From an uncultured Clostridia bacterium (lineage in GTDB: Bacteria; Bacillota; Clostridia; Oscillospirales; Acutalibacteraceae), in NCBI GenBank assembly GCA_947165615.1, contig CAMVBD010000042.1:1-8267 (forward strand): a DNA stretch of 8,267 nucleotides. Direction: 5' to 3'. Of this stretch, positions 1 through 6,778 are shown piece after piece. Every line of letters begins with the position of its first letter. Positions within the stretch are counted from its first letter, which is position 1. The position numbers were made by a program, and so were the translations under genes. The notes under the pieces are model-generated. The model saw only the letters and a list, made by a program, of their open reading frames with translations. It had not been told where the DNA came from and searched no databases.

Positions 1-317
1 CACAGGAGACGATCCCCGCCAAGGGACATACCGCCGAAAAGACCGCCGCCCCCATGGGCTTCCTTCCACGCGGCGTCCTCCCGGATCTGAACGCCCTCCG
101 AAAAAACGAAACTGAAAGAAACGAAGGGCATGGGCAGCGCCGCGTTGTTTTGGACACGAAAGCGAAGCGTTACGATCTCGTCCGGTTCGGCAAGATCCAT
201 ATCGGCGGAACAGTCCCATGTGATACGGAAGGGGTCAAGTTTCAGGCTCAGGATCTCCGCGACGGCAACGAAAACGATGACCGTGACCACGATCACGATA
301 AACACGATGAACGGCAT
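1..317 (-). CDS. DUF58 domain protein, N-terminal part (cut by window edge)
   Basis: Only the first 105 codons are in the window; the gene continues past the left edge. Residues 2-22 are a strongly hydrophobic membrane segment (PFIVFIVIVVTVIVF...). Residues about 25-85 read as a beta-rich extracytoplasmic or juxtamembrane region, including RFRVQNNAALPMPFVSF, which resembles the 'fev.N....p...v.v.D' stretch that DUF58 proteins carry before the DUF58 domain proper. A Gly-rich patch (residues 88-101) follows. The start is ATG at 317, with GGAG (325-328) seven bases upstream inside the end of the moxR gene. The gap to the moxR stop is only four bases, so translation is probably coupled. MoxR-DUF58 pairs are a well-known conserved arrangement, thought to act as a chaperone/metal-insertion or envelope-related complex. 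The DUF58 call rests mainly on this neighbour and the N-terminal pattern, since the diagnostic domain is not visible. Confidence 0.75.
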   Translation of the reverse strand, partial: MPFIVFIVIVVTVIVFVAVAEILSLKLDPFRITWDCSADMDLAEPDEIVTLRFRVQNNAALPMPFVSFSFVFSEGVQIREDAAWKEAHGGGGLFGGMSLGGDRLL

Positions 318-321
318 GGTC

Positions 322-1257
322 TCACTCCAAGGGGACCGGGATATCATCCAGAACCTGACGGAGATACGCTTCCGGCGACAGGTGGCTCCCGGACATGACG
401 GTCAGCCTGTGCGAAAGCACCGGAACGACGTTCTCCTTGACGTCCTCCGGGATGACATAACTTCTCCCTTCCATGGCGGCGGTGATCTGCGCGGCCTTGA
501 AAAGCGCCAGCGAACCGCGCGTGCTGACGCCGCAGGCCAGACGTTTGCTGTTCCGGGTCTCGGTGATGATGTTCATGAGATAATCGGCAACCGGCTCGCT
601 GACCTCCACTTCCCGGTAAGTGCTACGAAGGAGCGCGAGCTCCTCCTTTGTGATTACAGGCTGAAGTCCGGCGAGGATCTCCTTGGTATCCGGGCGGCGA
701 AGCACCTGCTTCTCCTGCTCCGGCGTCATATAGCCGAGCGAGAGCTTCATAAAAAAGCGGTCAAGCTGCGCCTCGGGCAGCGGGAAGGTGCCGTAGGATT
801 CGATCGGGTTCTGCGTGGCCATGACGATATAAGGCTCTTCCAACGGATAGGTCTCGCCGTCGATGGTGATCTGACGCTCCTCCATGACCTCCAGCAGCGC
901 GGACTGACTGCGGTGCACGGCGCGGTTGATCTCATCCGCCAGCACAACGTTTGCGAACAGCGGACCGGGACGGAACTCGAACGCGCCCTCCTTCTGATTA
1001 TAAAAATGAATGCCCGTCAGGTCCGAGGGCAGCACGTCCGGCGTAAACTGAATTCGCTTGAACGAGCCGCCGATGCAGCGCGCGAAAGCCCGAAGGAGCA
1101 TCGTTTTGCCGGTGCCCGGCAGATCCTCCAGCAGAACGTGGCCGGAAGCGATGAGGCAGACGCCGATCCGCCGGATCGCCTCCTCCTTTCCGACGATGAC
1201 TTTGCCGCAGTTTTCCTGCAGACGGTTCCGATAGGATACAAAAAGATCCGTATTCAT
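322..1257 (-). CDS. MoxR-family AAA+ ATPase
   Basis: This is a 311-residue cytoplasmic AAA+ ATPase of the MoxR (AAA_3) family, full length for the group. MoxR ATPases act as chaperone-like machines, usually with DUF58 and VWA-domain partners; the substrate here is unknown. Visible motifs are Walker A (LEDLPGTGKT, residues 43-52), Walker B (VVLADEINRA, 104-113, with D108 and E109), sensor 1 (ATQNP, 147-151), the PEAQLDRF segment (161-168) and the sensor 2 region (GVSTRGSLAL, 243-252, with R247). A C-terminal lid domain follows. An in-frame ATG 27 codons further upstream exists, but ATG at 1257 was chosen because AGGAG (1266-1270) sits eight bases before it and because the upstream stretch contains the promoter. 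The gene is first in its own transcription unit and lies four bases before the DUF58 gene. All catalytic residues appear intact. Confidence 0.95.
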   Translation of the reverse strand: MNTDLFVSYRNRLQENCGKVIVGKEEAIRRIGVCLIASGHVLLEDLPGTGKTMLLRAFARCIGGSFKRIQFTPDVLPSDLTGIHFYNQKEGAFEFRPGPLFANVVLADEINRAVHRSQSALLEVMEERQITIDGETYPLEEPYIVMATQNPIESYGTFPLPEAQLDRFFMKLSLGYMTPEQEKQVLRRPDTKEILAGLQPVITKEELALLRSTYREVEVSEPVADYLMNIITETRNSKRLACGVSTRGSLALFKAAQITAAMEGRSYVIPEDVKENVVPVLSHRLTVMSGSHLSPEAYLRQVLDDIPVPLE

Positions 1258-1265
1258 AGATTTCT

Positions 1266-1270
1266 CTCCT
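1266..1270 (-). promoter_or_regulatory. Ribosome binding site of the MoxR gene
   Basis: AGGAG on the minus strand lies eight bases before the ATG at 1257. It decides the start over the longer in-frame ATG at 1338, which has no such site. Confidence 0.8.
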
Positions 1271-1302
1271 GTTGAAAAGATTTCGCGATTAAACATTTGA
1301 TA

Positions 1303-1321
1303 ATTATATACAGTATATAAT
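1303..1321. promoter_or_regulatory. Perfect 19-bp palindrome overlapping the -10 element (candidate operator)
   Basis: On the minus strand the sequence is ATTATATACTGTATATAAT: two 9-base arms that are exact reverse complements around one central base. It contains the TATAAT of the predicted moxR promoter and also the alternative TATACT. A dimeric repressor bound here would cover the -10 region. The core resembles the alternating TATAC/GTATA sites used by several small dimeric regulators, but I cannot assign a family, and no regulator gene is in the window. Part of the symmetry could be chance in an AT-rich promoter. Confidence 0.45.
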
Positions 1322-1340
1322 GCGAATACAATAAACACAA
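1303..1340 (-). promoter_or_regulatory. Predicted sigma-A-type promoter of the moxR-DUF58 unit
   Basis: Reading leftward, TTGTAT (1331-1326) is followed after exactly 17 bases by a consensus TATAAT (1308-1303). This would start transcription near 1296 and leave a leader of about 40 bases before the moxR ATG. An alternative pair in the same stretch, TTGTGT (1340-1335) and TATACT (1317-1312), also has 17-base spacing. Which one is used cannot be told from sequence. The region is AT-rich and lies downstream of the terminator of the preceding operon, so an independent promoter is expected here. Confidence 0.65.
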
Positions 1341-1383
1341 GAATTATTTTTTGAAATCAATGAATAATTATAATATAAAGAAT

Positions 1384-1405
1384 AAAAAAGGCCGCGTCGG
1401 CGGCC
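1384..1405 (-). terminator. Intrinsic terminator of the hsd-NADAR operon
   Basis: On the minus strand GGCCGC, a four-base loop (CGAC) and GCGGCC form a perfect six-base-pair GC stem, directly followed by six T residues (1389-1384). It begins 17 bases after the NADAR stop codon. On the plus strand the hairpin is followed by only three T residues, so it should work leftward only. It separates the restriction operon from the moxR promoter. Confidence 0.9.
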
Positions 1406-1422
1406 GATTTGACAGGACGGGC

Positions 1423-1914
1423 TCAATCCCGGGCTGGGGCCAGTTCCGCGCGCAGGGACATGAGGAGTCTGCCCTGCAGGTTCCGACCGGGAAAGGCGGC
1501 GGGCGGCGTGGAAGCAGCCTGCGCGGCGTCGAGCCCGATACCCCAGACTTTGTCATAGGGGTTGGCCTCCGCCAGAACGGCGTCGCCGGTCGCAAGGAGT
1601 GCGGCAAGAAGAGCGGGATTCTGGAGAAATTTTGCGCGGTTTGCCTGCTTCATGACCTCGTACCGTTCGGCGTCCCAGACGGCGGGATCAAAATGTTGGA
1701 CCTGTCTGCCAAGGGCCTTATATTCCCCCGGATCGGTCGCAGCCATGATAAGCGCGTACCGGGCGCTGTCTCCGAAGCGCTTTGCCTTCTGCGCCATAAA
1801 ATACTGCTCCGTGTCCCGGTAGGTCACGTTTTCGACGGTAAACGGCGCAGGATACCAGTTGCTGAGATAGCCGTTCAGGTCGTTCTCATGAAAAAAGAAA
1901 AGATAGTTTTTCAT
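1423..1914 (-). CDS. NADAR family (YbiA-like) N-glycosidase
   Basis: This 163-residue protein is close in length to E. coli YbiA. NADAR enzymes cleave N-glycosidic bonds. Characterised members hydrolyse early riboflavin-pathway intermediates (YbiA/RibX-type), and others remove ADP-ribose from guanine bases as antidotes to DarT1-type toxins. Visible family features are LSNWYPAPF (residues 17-25), the EQYFMAQKA segment with conserved E36 (36-44), the KALGR turn (66-70), W80, the EANPYDKVWGIGL block (116-128) and the C-terminal GRNLQGRLLMSLR (143-155). ATG at 1914 has GGAGG (1921-1925) six bases upstream. It starts 13 bases after the DUF4186 stop and is the last gene before the terminator. No DarT-like toxin and no riboflavin genes are in the window, so which substrate applies is open. 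The family call is firm; the role in the operon is inferred. Confidence 0.92.
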   Translation of the reverse strand: MKNYLFFFHENDLNGYLSNWYPAPFTVENVTYRDTEQYFMAQKAKRFGDSARYALIMAATDPGEYKALGRQVQHFDPAVWDAERYEVMKQANRAKFLQNPALLAALLATGDAVLAEANPYDKVWGIGLDAAQAASTPPAAFPGRNLQGRLLMSLRAELAPARD

Positions 1915-1927
1915 TTTGCGCCTCCGT

Positions 1928-2293
1928 TTATTTACTCGGCTCCGCCGTCTGCCGTTCGATCCAAGCCATTAAAAAATCCACGATCCTCGTTTGCAGATCG
2001 TCCGACAGTTCGACGCCGACGGGGATGCGGTACCATTTGTTGAGACACCCCCGGCAGCAGCAGGCAGTCGCGTGCATGGCTTTGAATACGGGATGCCCGC
2101 GCATGGGCGTCTGTTTGCCGTCATTTTTGGGATGGGCGGGCGCGAGCTTTTGCCGCACAAAATCCTCGGCATGCCGCCGGATCGTTTCCATGCCCTTCTG
2201 CTCTATATAGACCTTATCCTCCGACGTCAGACTAAAAGACGAACGGAATTTCGATCCGGCAAGCCTTTTAAATGCTTCTTCTTTGGTTTGCAT
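1928..2293 (-). CDS. DUF4186 family protein
   Basis: This 121-residue soluble protein has unknown function. It matches what I recall of the DUF4186 pattern: an N-terminal KFRSSFSL (residues 15-22), a middle HAEDFVRQKLAPAHPKNDGK segment (41-60), QTPMRGHPVFKAMHATA (61-77), the Cys cluster C78-C79-C80-x2-C83 followed by LNKWYRIP, and a C-terminal helix DFLMAWIERQ. H67, H74 and the cysteines could bind a metal, which is inference. The start is ATG at 2293, which begins at the conserved N-terminus; an upstream in-frame ATG at 2371 would add a basic stretch lying inside hsdR. The ribosome site is weak (GAAG about ten bases upstream), so coupling to the hsdR stop, 20 bases before, is plausible. It sits between hsdR and the NADAR gene, probably in the same transcript. 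Confidence 0.85.
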   Translation of the reverse strand: MQTKEEAFKRLAGSKFRSSFSLTSEDKVYIEQKGMETIRRHAEDFVRQKLAPAHPKNDGKQTPMRGHPVFKAMHATACCCRGCLNKWYRIPVGVELSDDLQTRIVDFLMAWIERQTAEPSK

Positions 2294-2313
2294 GTGTTTT
2301 CGTCTTCTGTATT

Positions 2314-5300
2314 TCAGGTCGCCAAAGCGTTGGCGTTGACGGCGTCGATGACCTTTCGGATGGCAGCCCACACGGAAAGATCGGTAAAGACCTCCACAAT
2401 GCTGCCGCGGTCGGTAAACGGAGGCTCACGCAGCACAGAAAGATCCTTCATCATGCCGTTACGCACAATGTATTCCACGATCTGATTCACAAAATAGATC
2501 TGGCGGCTGTCGAGGCTGACGTCGTTCAGGAATTCGGAAAACGCCGCCTTTGCCGCGTTCATATCCATGCCGACGATCTCCCTGACGAATTCGCCGAGCG
2601 GCTTTTCGCCGTATTCGCGCTCGTAATCTGCCTTTGTGCCGACGTCGCTCCAAAGAATGGCTTCGAGTTCCTTCACGTCCTGCGCCGTCAGGGGGACGTT
2701 TTGCCGGAGTTTTCGGATGACGGCATGGTCCTGATGCTGACGGACGTAATATTCGGCCTTTGCCTTATAGTCCTTCATATCGTCGTTTTCGAGTTCCGAG
2801 CCGTTCCAGTCAACGGATAGGATCTCATCGGCGAAATCGGTGTCGTAGATCAGTTTATTTGTGGGAATGTATTTCATCAGTTCGCGCAGGCGGATGCGGA
2901 CGTCTTCCAGCGCGGGGACGTCGGCGGTGTCCACGAAATCGGTGTGCAGGATCTTTTCGATGAGTTCCTTTTGCGCGATAATTTCCGGGATATTCGCCAC
3001 GCCCGCAACGGCCTCGACTTTTCGCAGCAGATCGCCGCGGTGACGACCGAAGCCTTTTCCCGCCAGACGGGCAAGTTCCATGGCGTAAATCAGCGCATCA
3101 AAACGGACGGCCTTTGCGTCGTCCCCGTCCGGTTGGATCAGAGGCGAAAGCTCCTGACCGACCAAAAGCGTGTCCTCATAGGTCAACACGCTGTAATTCG
3201 CCGGATCGGAGTAGAGTTCCACATATTTCAGATGCTGACGGACGGCAAAGTTTTCCCGGTTGAGTTCGCGCGCCTTGCCCACCATATAGTCCACAAGAGA
3301 TTTGCGGAAGTCCATGAGTTCCGGCGTCTGAAAAGCGAGATCCTGCAGTTTAAAAGCGATCTCAAATTTCAGTTGGAAGACCGCTCCCTGCAGCGCGATC
3401 AGATTGGCGGTGGGCTTGCCGTTGTTCATACGGAAAAACTCAAAATTTCCGCAGAAATCGAAAATATAAAACTTCTCCTTGTCCGCGCCGTCGAGAAGAC
3501 CGGCGCACAAACGCGTGCCGCGCCCGATCATCTGCCAAAACTTAGCCTTGCTCATCACCTTTTTGAAAAAGACAAGGTTCAGGACCTCCGGCACGTCGAT
3601 GCCGGTATCGAGCATATCGACGGAAATGGCGATCTGCGGCAGTTTTTGCGGATCGGAGAATTCATCGATTGCGCTTTGGGAGTAATTGATGTAATTGTCG
3701 ATCACCATGGCAAATCCCGGTAGATGCGGATATTCCTGATTGAAGATCTCATAAATGCGCTCGGCGTGCGTGTGGTTTTTGGCAAAGATGATCGTTTTAC
3801 CGAGTTTTTGTCCGTACTCGATCTTCAGACCGTTCGTCATCAGGATATGGAGCACCTGTTTGATGGTATCTTCATTGAAGATCCACTCATTGAGAGCGGA
3901 CGAGCCGATGCGATCGGGGACTTCTCCGTCCTCTTTTTCGAACGTCGCTTCATATTCAGCCTTTTCTTCTTCCGAAAGTTCATCATAAACGATGCCCTCC
4001 TGCAGAAATTTGAGGCTGGTCTCCACACTCATAAAGTCCACGAGAAAGCCATCCTTTACCGCCTGCGAGAGTTCATAGGCATAGGTGGGAACGCCGTTTT
4101 GCAGATCAAAGACTTCATATGTATTTTTTTCGATCTCGTCTTTCGGGGTGGCGGTGAGACCGACGAGCGGCGCGTCAAAGTAATTGAAAATATCACGGTA
4201 CTTGTTGTAAATGGAACGGTGCGCCTCGTCACAGATCACGAGATCGAAATGACCGACTGTGAAGAGTTTGCCCTTTTCATCCTGTACAGCGTCGATGCAG
4301 TTCATCATGGTCTGATAGGTGGAAAAGACGCAGTGCGCCGTGCAATTCTCTTTTTCTTCGCAGAGGTTCGTCACGCTCAGATCCGGCAGAAAGTTGACAA
4401 AACTACGCTTGGCCTGTGTGACGAGGGAATTACGGTCCGCGAGGAAGAGGATGTTTTTTACCCAGCCGTGCGCGAGAAGAACGTCAACAAGGGAAATGAC
4501 CGTGCGGGTCTTGCCGGAACCGGTCGCCATAACAAGCAGGGCCTTACGGCGGTGCTTTTCATCCAGCGCCTCGCACACGCTTTTGACGGCTTCTTCCTGA
4601 TAGTAACGCCCGGCGATGCTCTTGTTGATGACGACGGAGCGAAGGCTTGTCCGCATGGTCATGAGATTGAAGAGTTTTTCGAGGTCGCGCTTGGAATAGA
4701 CGGCGGCGACTTTGCGCTCGGGATACCACGGGTCTTTCATGCTGGTCTCAAAGCCGTTGCTGAGAAAGACGACCGGGCGGCGGCCGTACTGCTTTTCGAG
4801 GAGATCGGCATAAAGTTTAGCCTGCTGGCGCCCTTTGGAGATGTCCACACAGGTGCGCTTGGCTTCAAGCACGGCGAGCGGCCGGCCGTCGTCGCCGTAA
4901 AGCACGTAATCGGCAAAGCCGACTTCGCTTTTGTTCGGCATGCCGGGGAGTTCTACTTCGTTGAGCCAGTCCTTGCCTTCCGTCCAGCCGGCGTCCTGCA
5001 GCATAAAGTCGATGTAGATCTTGCGGGTCTTGAATTCGGACAGTTCAAGGGGTTTGGGGACATAGGTCTGCTGCTGCTCGGAGCGGCGGGCGGTGAGTTC
5101 GGCTTTGAGGGACTTGTTTTCTTCAATAAGGGCCTTGAGGTCGATCTGCTGATCGGGGACAAAGGCGAGCGCTTCCTCCGGCGTAAGGGTGAGAAGGGAC
5201 GGGTCGAACTGCGGCTGGATATAGTTGTTCCCGTAACAATACGCCACGAAATCCATGAAATAAAACAGGTTTTCGAGACACAGTTCCGCCTGCTCTTCGG

Positions 5301-5607
5301 TGATCTTTTTGCCGCCGTGCGCGGCGGAGTTGCCGAGTTTGCGGATGTACTCCATGCGCTTATACACGTCGTTCTCCACGATCTCCCGGAATTCCTCGGT
5401 GTTCATCAAGGCGATCAGCGTGTCCTGATAGGGCATGTGCAGGTCGCGGTCCACGGAATACATCCACTTGACCGCGAATTCCATCGCCCGGCGGCACGAA
5501 ATGACGCATGAGGAAATATCAATATGCAACAGCTTTTCCGCCGTCACCGCCACCTCGGCAAAAGAGGAAAAACCGGGATCGGATAGAAGAAAATCAAAGT
5601 TGGTCAT
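2314..5607 (-). CDS. hsdR: Type I restriction enzyme R subunit (HsdR)
   Basis: This 1097-residue subunit performs ATP-driven DNA translocation and cleavage in the HsdR-HsdM-HsdS complex. Residues about 20-125 form a DUF4145-like helical domain ending in RKLGNSAAHGG (89-99). A Gln/Glu/Lys-rich linker (about 155-182) leads to the PD-(D/E)xK nuclease domain, with D233 in GFADYVLY and E248-A-K250 as the catalytic set. The SF2 motor follows: Walker A ATGSGKT (361-367), DEAH (460-463), TATPKD (485-490), DTGIDVPEV (667-675) and motif VI QMIGRGTR (692-699). The C-terminal part (about 880-1090) resembles the EcoEI-type HsdR C-terminal domain. All catalytic residues are present and there is no frameshift, so it should be active. 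The start is ATG at 5607 with GAGG seven bases upstream. It begins 39 bases after the hsdS stop and is far more GC-rich than hsdS. Confidence 0.97.
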   Translation of the reverse strand: MTNFDFLLSDPGFSSFAEVAVTAEKLLHIDISSCVISCRRAMEFAVKWMYSVDRDLHMPYQDTLIALMNTEEFREIVENDVYKRMEYIRKLGNSAAHGGKKITEEQAELCLENLFYFMDFVAYCYGNNYIQPQFDPSLLTLTPEEALAFVPDQQIDLKALIEENKSLKAELTARRSEQQQTYVPKPLELSEFKTRKIYIDFMLQDAGWTEGKDWLNEVELPGMPNKSEVGFADYVLYGDDGRPLAVLEAKRTCVDISKGRQQAKLYADLLEKQYGRRPVVFLSNGFETSMKDPWYPERKVAAVYSKRDLEKLFNLMTMRTSLRSVVINKSIAGRYYQEEAVKSVCEALDEKHRRKALLVMATGSGKTRTVISLVDVLLAHGWVKNILFLADRNSLVTQAKRSFVNFLPDLSVTNLCEEKENCTAHCVFSTYQTMMNCIDAVQDEKGKLFTVGHFDLVICDEAHRSIYNKYRDIFNYFDAPLVGLTATPKDEIEKNTYEVFDLQNGVPTYAYELSQAVKDGFLVDFMSVETSLKFLQEGIVYDELSEEEKAEYEATFEKEDGEVPDRIGSSALNEWIFNEDTIKQVLHILMTNGLKIEYGQKLGKTIIFAKNHTHAERIYEIFNQEYPHLPGFAMVIDNYINYSQSAIDEFSDPQKLPQIAISVDMLDTGIDVPEVLNLVFFKKVMSKAKFWQMIGRGTRLCAGLLDGADKEKFYIFDFCGNFEFFRMNNGKPTANLIALQGAVFQLKFEIAFKLQDLAFQTPELMDFRKSLVDYMVGKARELNRENFAVRQHLKYVELYSDPANYSVLTYEDTLLVGQELSPLIQPDGDDAKAVRFDALIYAMELARLAGKGFGRHRGDLLRKVEAVAGVANIPEIIAQKELIEKILHTDFVDTADVPALEDVRIRLRELMKYIPTNKLIYDTDFADEILSVDWNGSELENDDMKDYKAKAEYYVRQHQDHAVIRKLRQNVPLTAQDVKELEAILWSDVGTKADYEREYGEKPLGEFVREIVGMDMNAAKAAFSEFLNDVSLDSRQIYFVNQIVEYIVRNGMMKDLSVLREPPFTDRGSIVEVFTDLSVWAAIRKVIDAVNANALAT

Positions 5608-5646
5608 GATGGTACCTCAGATTTGTTTTTTCAATAAAAGGGGAAA

Positions 5647-6759
5647 TTAGCCAAAATATTGCTGCATCAGGCTGTCGAATAACAATTGGACTTCATCAAG
5701 GGCTTTCTGGACGGCGGATTTCGATTTGTCGACTTGATGTACGAATCCCTCAAAATCATCTTGTAATGCCCGTGAAGGTACAGGAAGCGAAATATTCCTA
5801 AATTTCTCAGAAGAGACATTAAACATCGATCCACTTGTCCCTGTTGACTGCGCTGAGAATTTTTTTCTTATGGATTCTGAGCTCAGCACATATTTTGCAT
5901 AATAAACATTAAGCTCGTTTGTAAAGAGCACTCTCCATAGTTTATCTGGCAATAGCAGATCCGGATAATCATGTTCTATGATTGCTGTTGCACCAACCAA
6001 CTCCCTTGTATTAGCTCTGCTAAAGAGAAGATCTCCCTTTTGCGGAAATACATACTTTTTGATTTCAATATCAATAGGTAGTGCCTTATGTTCTTCTGGC
6101 TTAAAGAAGCCATGAGTCACTGCACTTACTTTTAATACAGCTTTTTCATCATCATTTTTCTGACGAGCTTCTCCATTTGCACTCCACCCAGCAATAATAT
6201 CAGTGACTAAATCATCAAGTTTTTTCACCGGATAGCCATTACAGTTCGTTTCTGGATCGCCAAACATCTCGACAAATCGGGCTTTGATGAGGTCGTCAAA
6301 CCATTCCAATTCTTTTTTTCTCAAGCATAAGATGTTATTGATCTGATCTAATTGATGAACAATCTCCCTTTGAGTAGAAAGGCTTGGGAATGCATGCTCG
6401 CGTTTTAACGAATCCTTGACCTTTACAAACGGTTGCGCGGTACCACCCTTTATCCACCAACTCTCATTATTGAGCATATACCAGCAATAATCCCTATCAG
6501 CGATACTCTCATCTATAGAAAGAGCGTGAGTATTCGCGCAAACATTCCAGCGTCCATCTGCTTTAAAAGCTTTCCCACAACGCGCTCCAACTGCGCTTAC
6601 AACAATGCCTTTTTGATCAAATCGATAATCTGGCAACCAAACATCCTGTCCTGAAGCACTAAATGTTGGATACCATCCTTCTATTTTAATCGGAGAGGCA
6701 GTATTCTTAATTGCAGCATTTGCCACAGATAAGCTTTTAATTACAGTATCTAATCGCAT
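5647..6759 (-). CDS. hsdS: Type I restriction enzyme specificity subunit (HsdS)
   Basis: This 370-residue subunit recognises the bipartite DNA target for both HsdM and HsdR. It has the usual two-repeat design. A first target recognition domain spans about residues 1-125 (GWYPTFSASGQ, then GIVVSAVGARCGKAF). A helical conserved region follows at about 127-168 (TQREIVHQLDQINNI...ARFVEMFGDP). The second recognition domain spans about 175-325 (FPQKGDLLFSRANTRELVGA, GTSGSMFNVSS), then a second helical region at 332-370 ending in LMQQYFG. The two helical regions align with each other (VHQLD versus VHQVD, FVEMFG versus LMQQYFG). The target sequence cannot be read from this. The start is ATG at 6759 with GGGGAG (6768-6773) eight bases upstream. 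It lies 19 bases after the HEPN-like gene. Codon use is AT-rich like that neighbour and unlike hsdR or hsdM. The first recognition domain starts almost at residue 1, slightly compact for the family. Confidence 0.95.
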   Translation of the reverse strand: MRLDTVIKSLSVANAAIKNTASPIKIEGWYPTFSASGQDVWLPDYRFDQKGIVVSAVGARCGKAFKADGRWNVCANTHALSIDESIADRDYCWYMLNNESWWIKGGTAQPFVKVKDSLKREHAFPSLSTQREIVHQLDQINNILCLRKKELEWFDDLIKARFVEMFGDPETNCNGYPVKKLDDLVTDIIAGWSANGEARQKNDDEKAVLKVSAVTHGFFKPEEHKALPIDIEIKKYVFPQKGDLLFSRANTRELVGATAIIEHDYPDLLLPDKLWRVLFTNELNVYYAKYVLSSESIRKKFSAQSTGTSGSMFNVSSEKFRNISLPVPSRALQDDFEGFVHQVDKSKSAVQKALDEVQLLFDSLMQQYFG

Positions 6760-6778
6760 TTTCTTAGCTCCCCAAATC

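Noticed and set aside
130..1275. 381-codon open frame on the plus strand
   Set aside because: It is antisense to moxR and the DUF58 start in the moxR codon register, for the same reason. The minus-strand product has all AAA+ motifs.
1258..1338. 27-codon N-terminal extension of MoxR from an upstream ATG
   Set aside because: The stretch contains the predicted -10 and palindrome, has no ribosome site at its ATG, and is not MoxR-like. AGGAG stands at the right distance from the ATG at 1257.
1351..2043. 230-codon open frame on the plus strand
   Set aside because: It runs across the terminator hairpin and antisense to the NADAR gene, which has clear family motifs and a good ribosome site. The plus-strand product looks like nothing known to me.
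2294..2371. Upstream start for the DUF4186 gene inside hsdR
   Set aside because: The extra 26 residues are very basic and overlap the hsdR 3' end. The protein's conserved N-terminus begins at ATG 2293.
3724..5511. 595-codon open frame on the plus strand
   Set aside because: It lies wholly antisense to hsdR in the same codon register. It stays open because this GC-rich gene seldom uses TTA, CTA and TCA codons, which would be stops on the other strand. The translation shows no family motif, whereas hsdR has a full motif set.
5608..5646. Possible promoter or terminator between hsdS and hsdR
   Set aside because: The 39-base gap is AT-rich with T runs, but I found no hairpin and no convincing -35/-10 pair.
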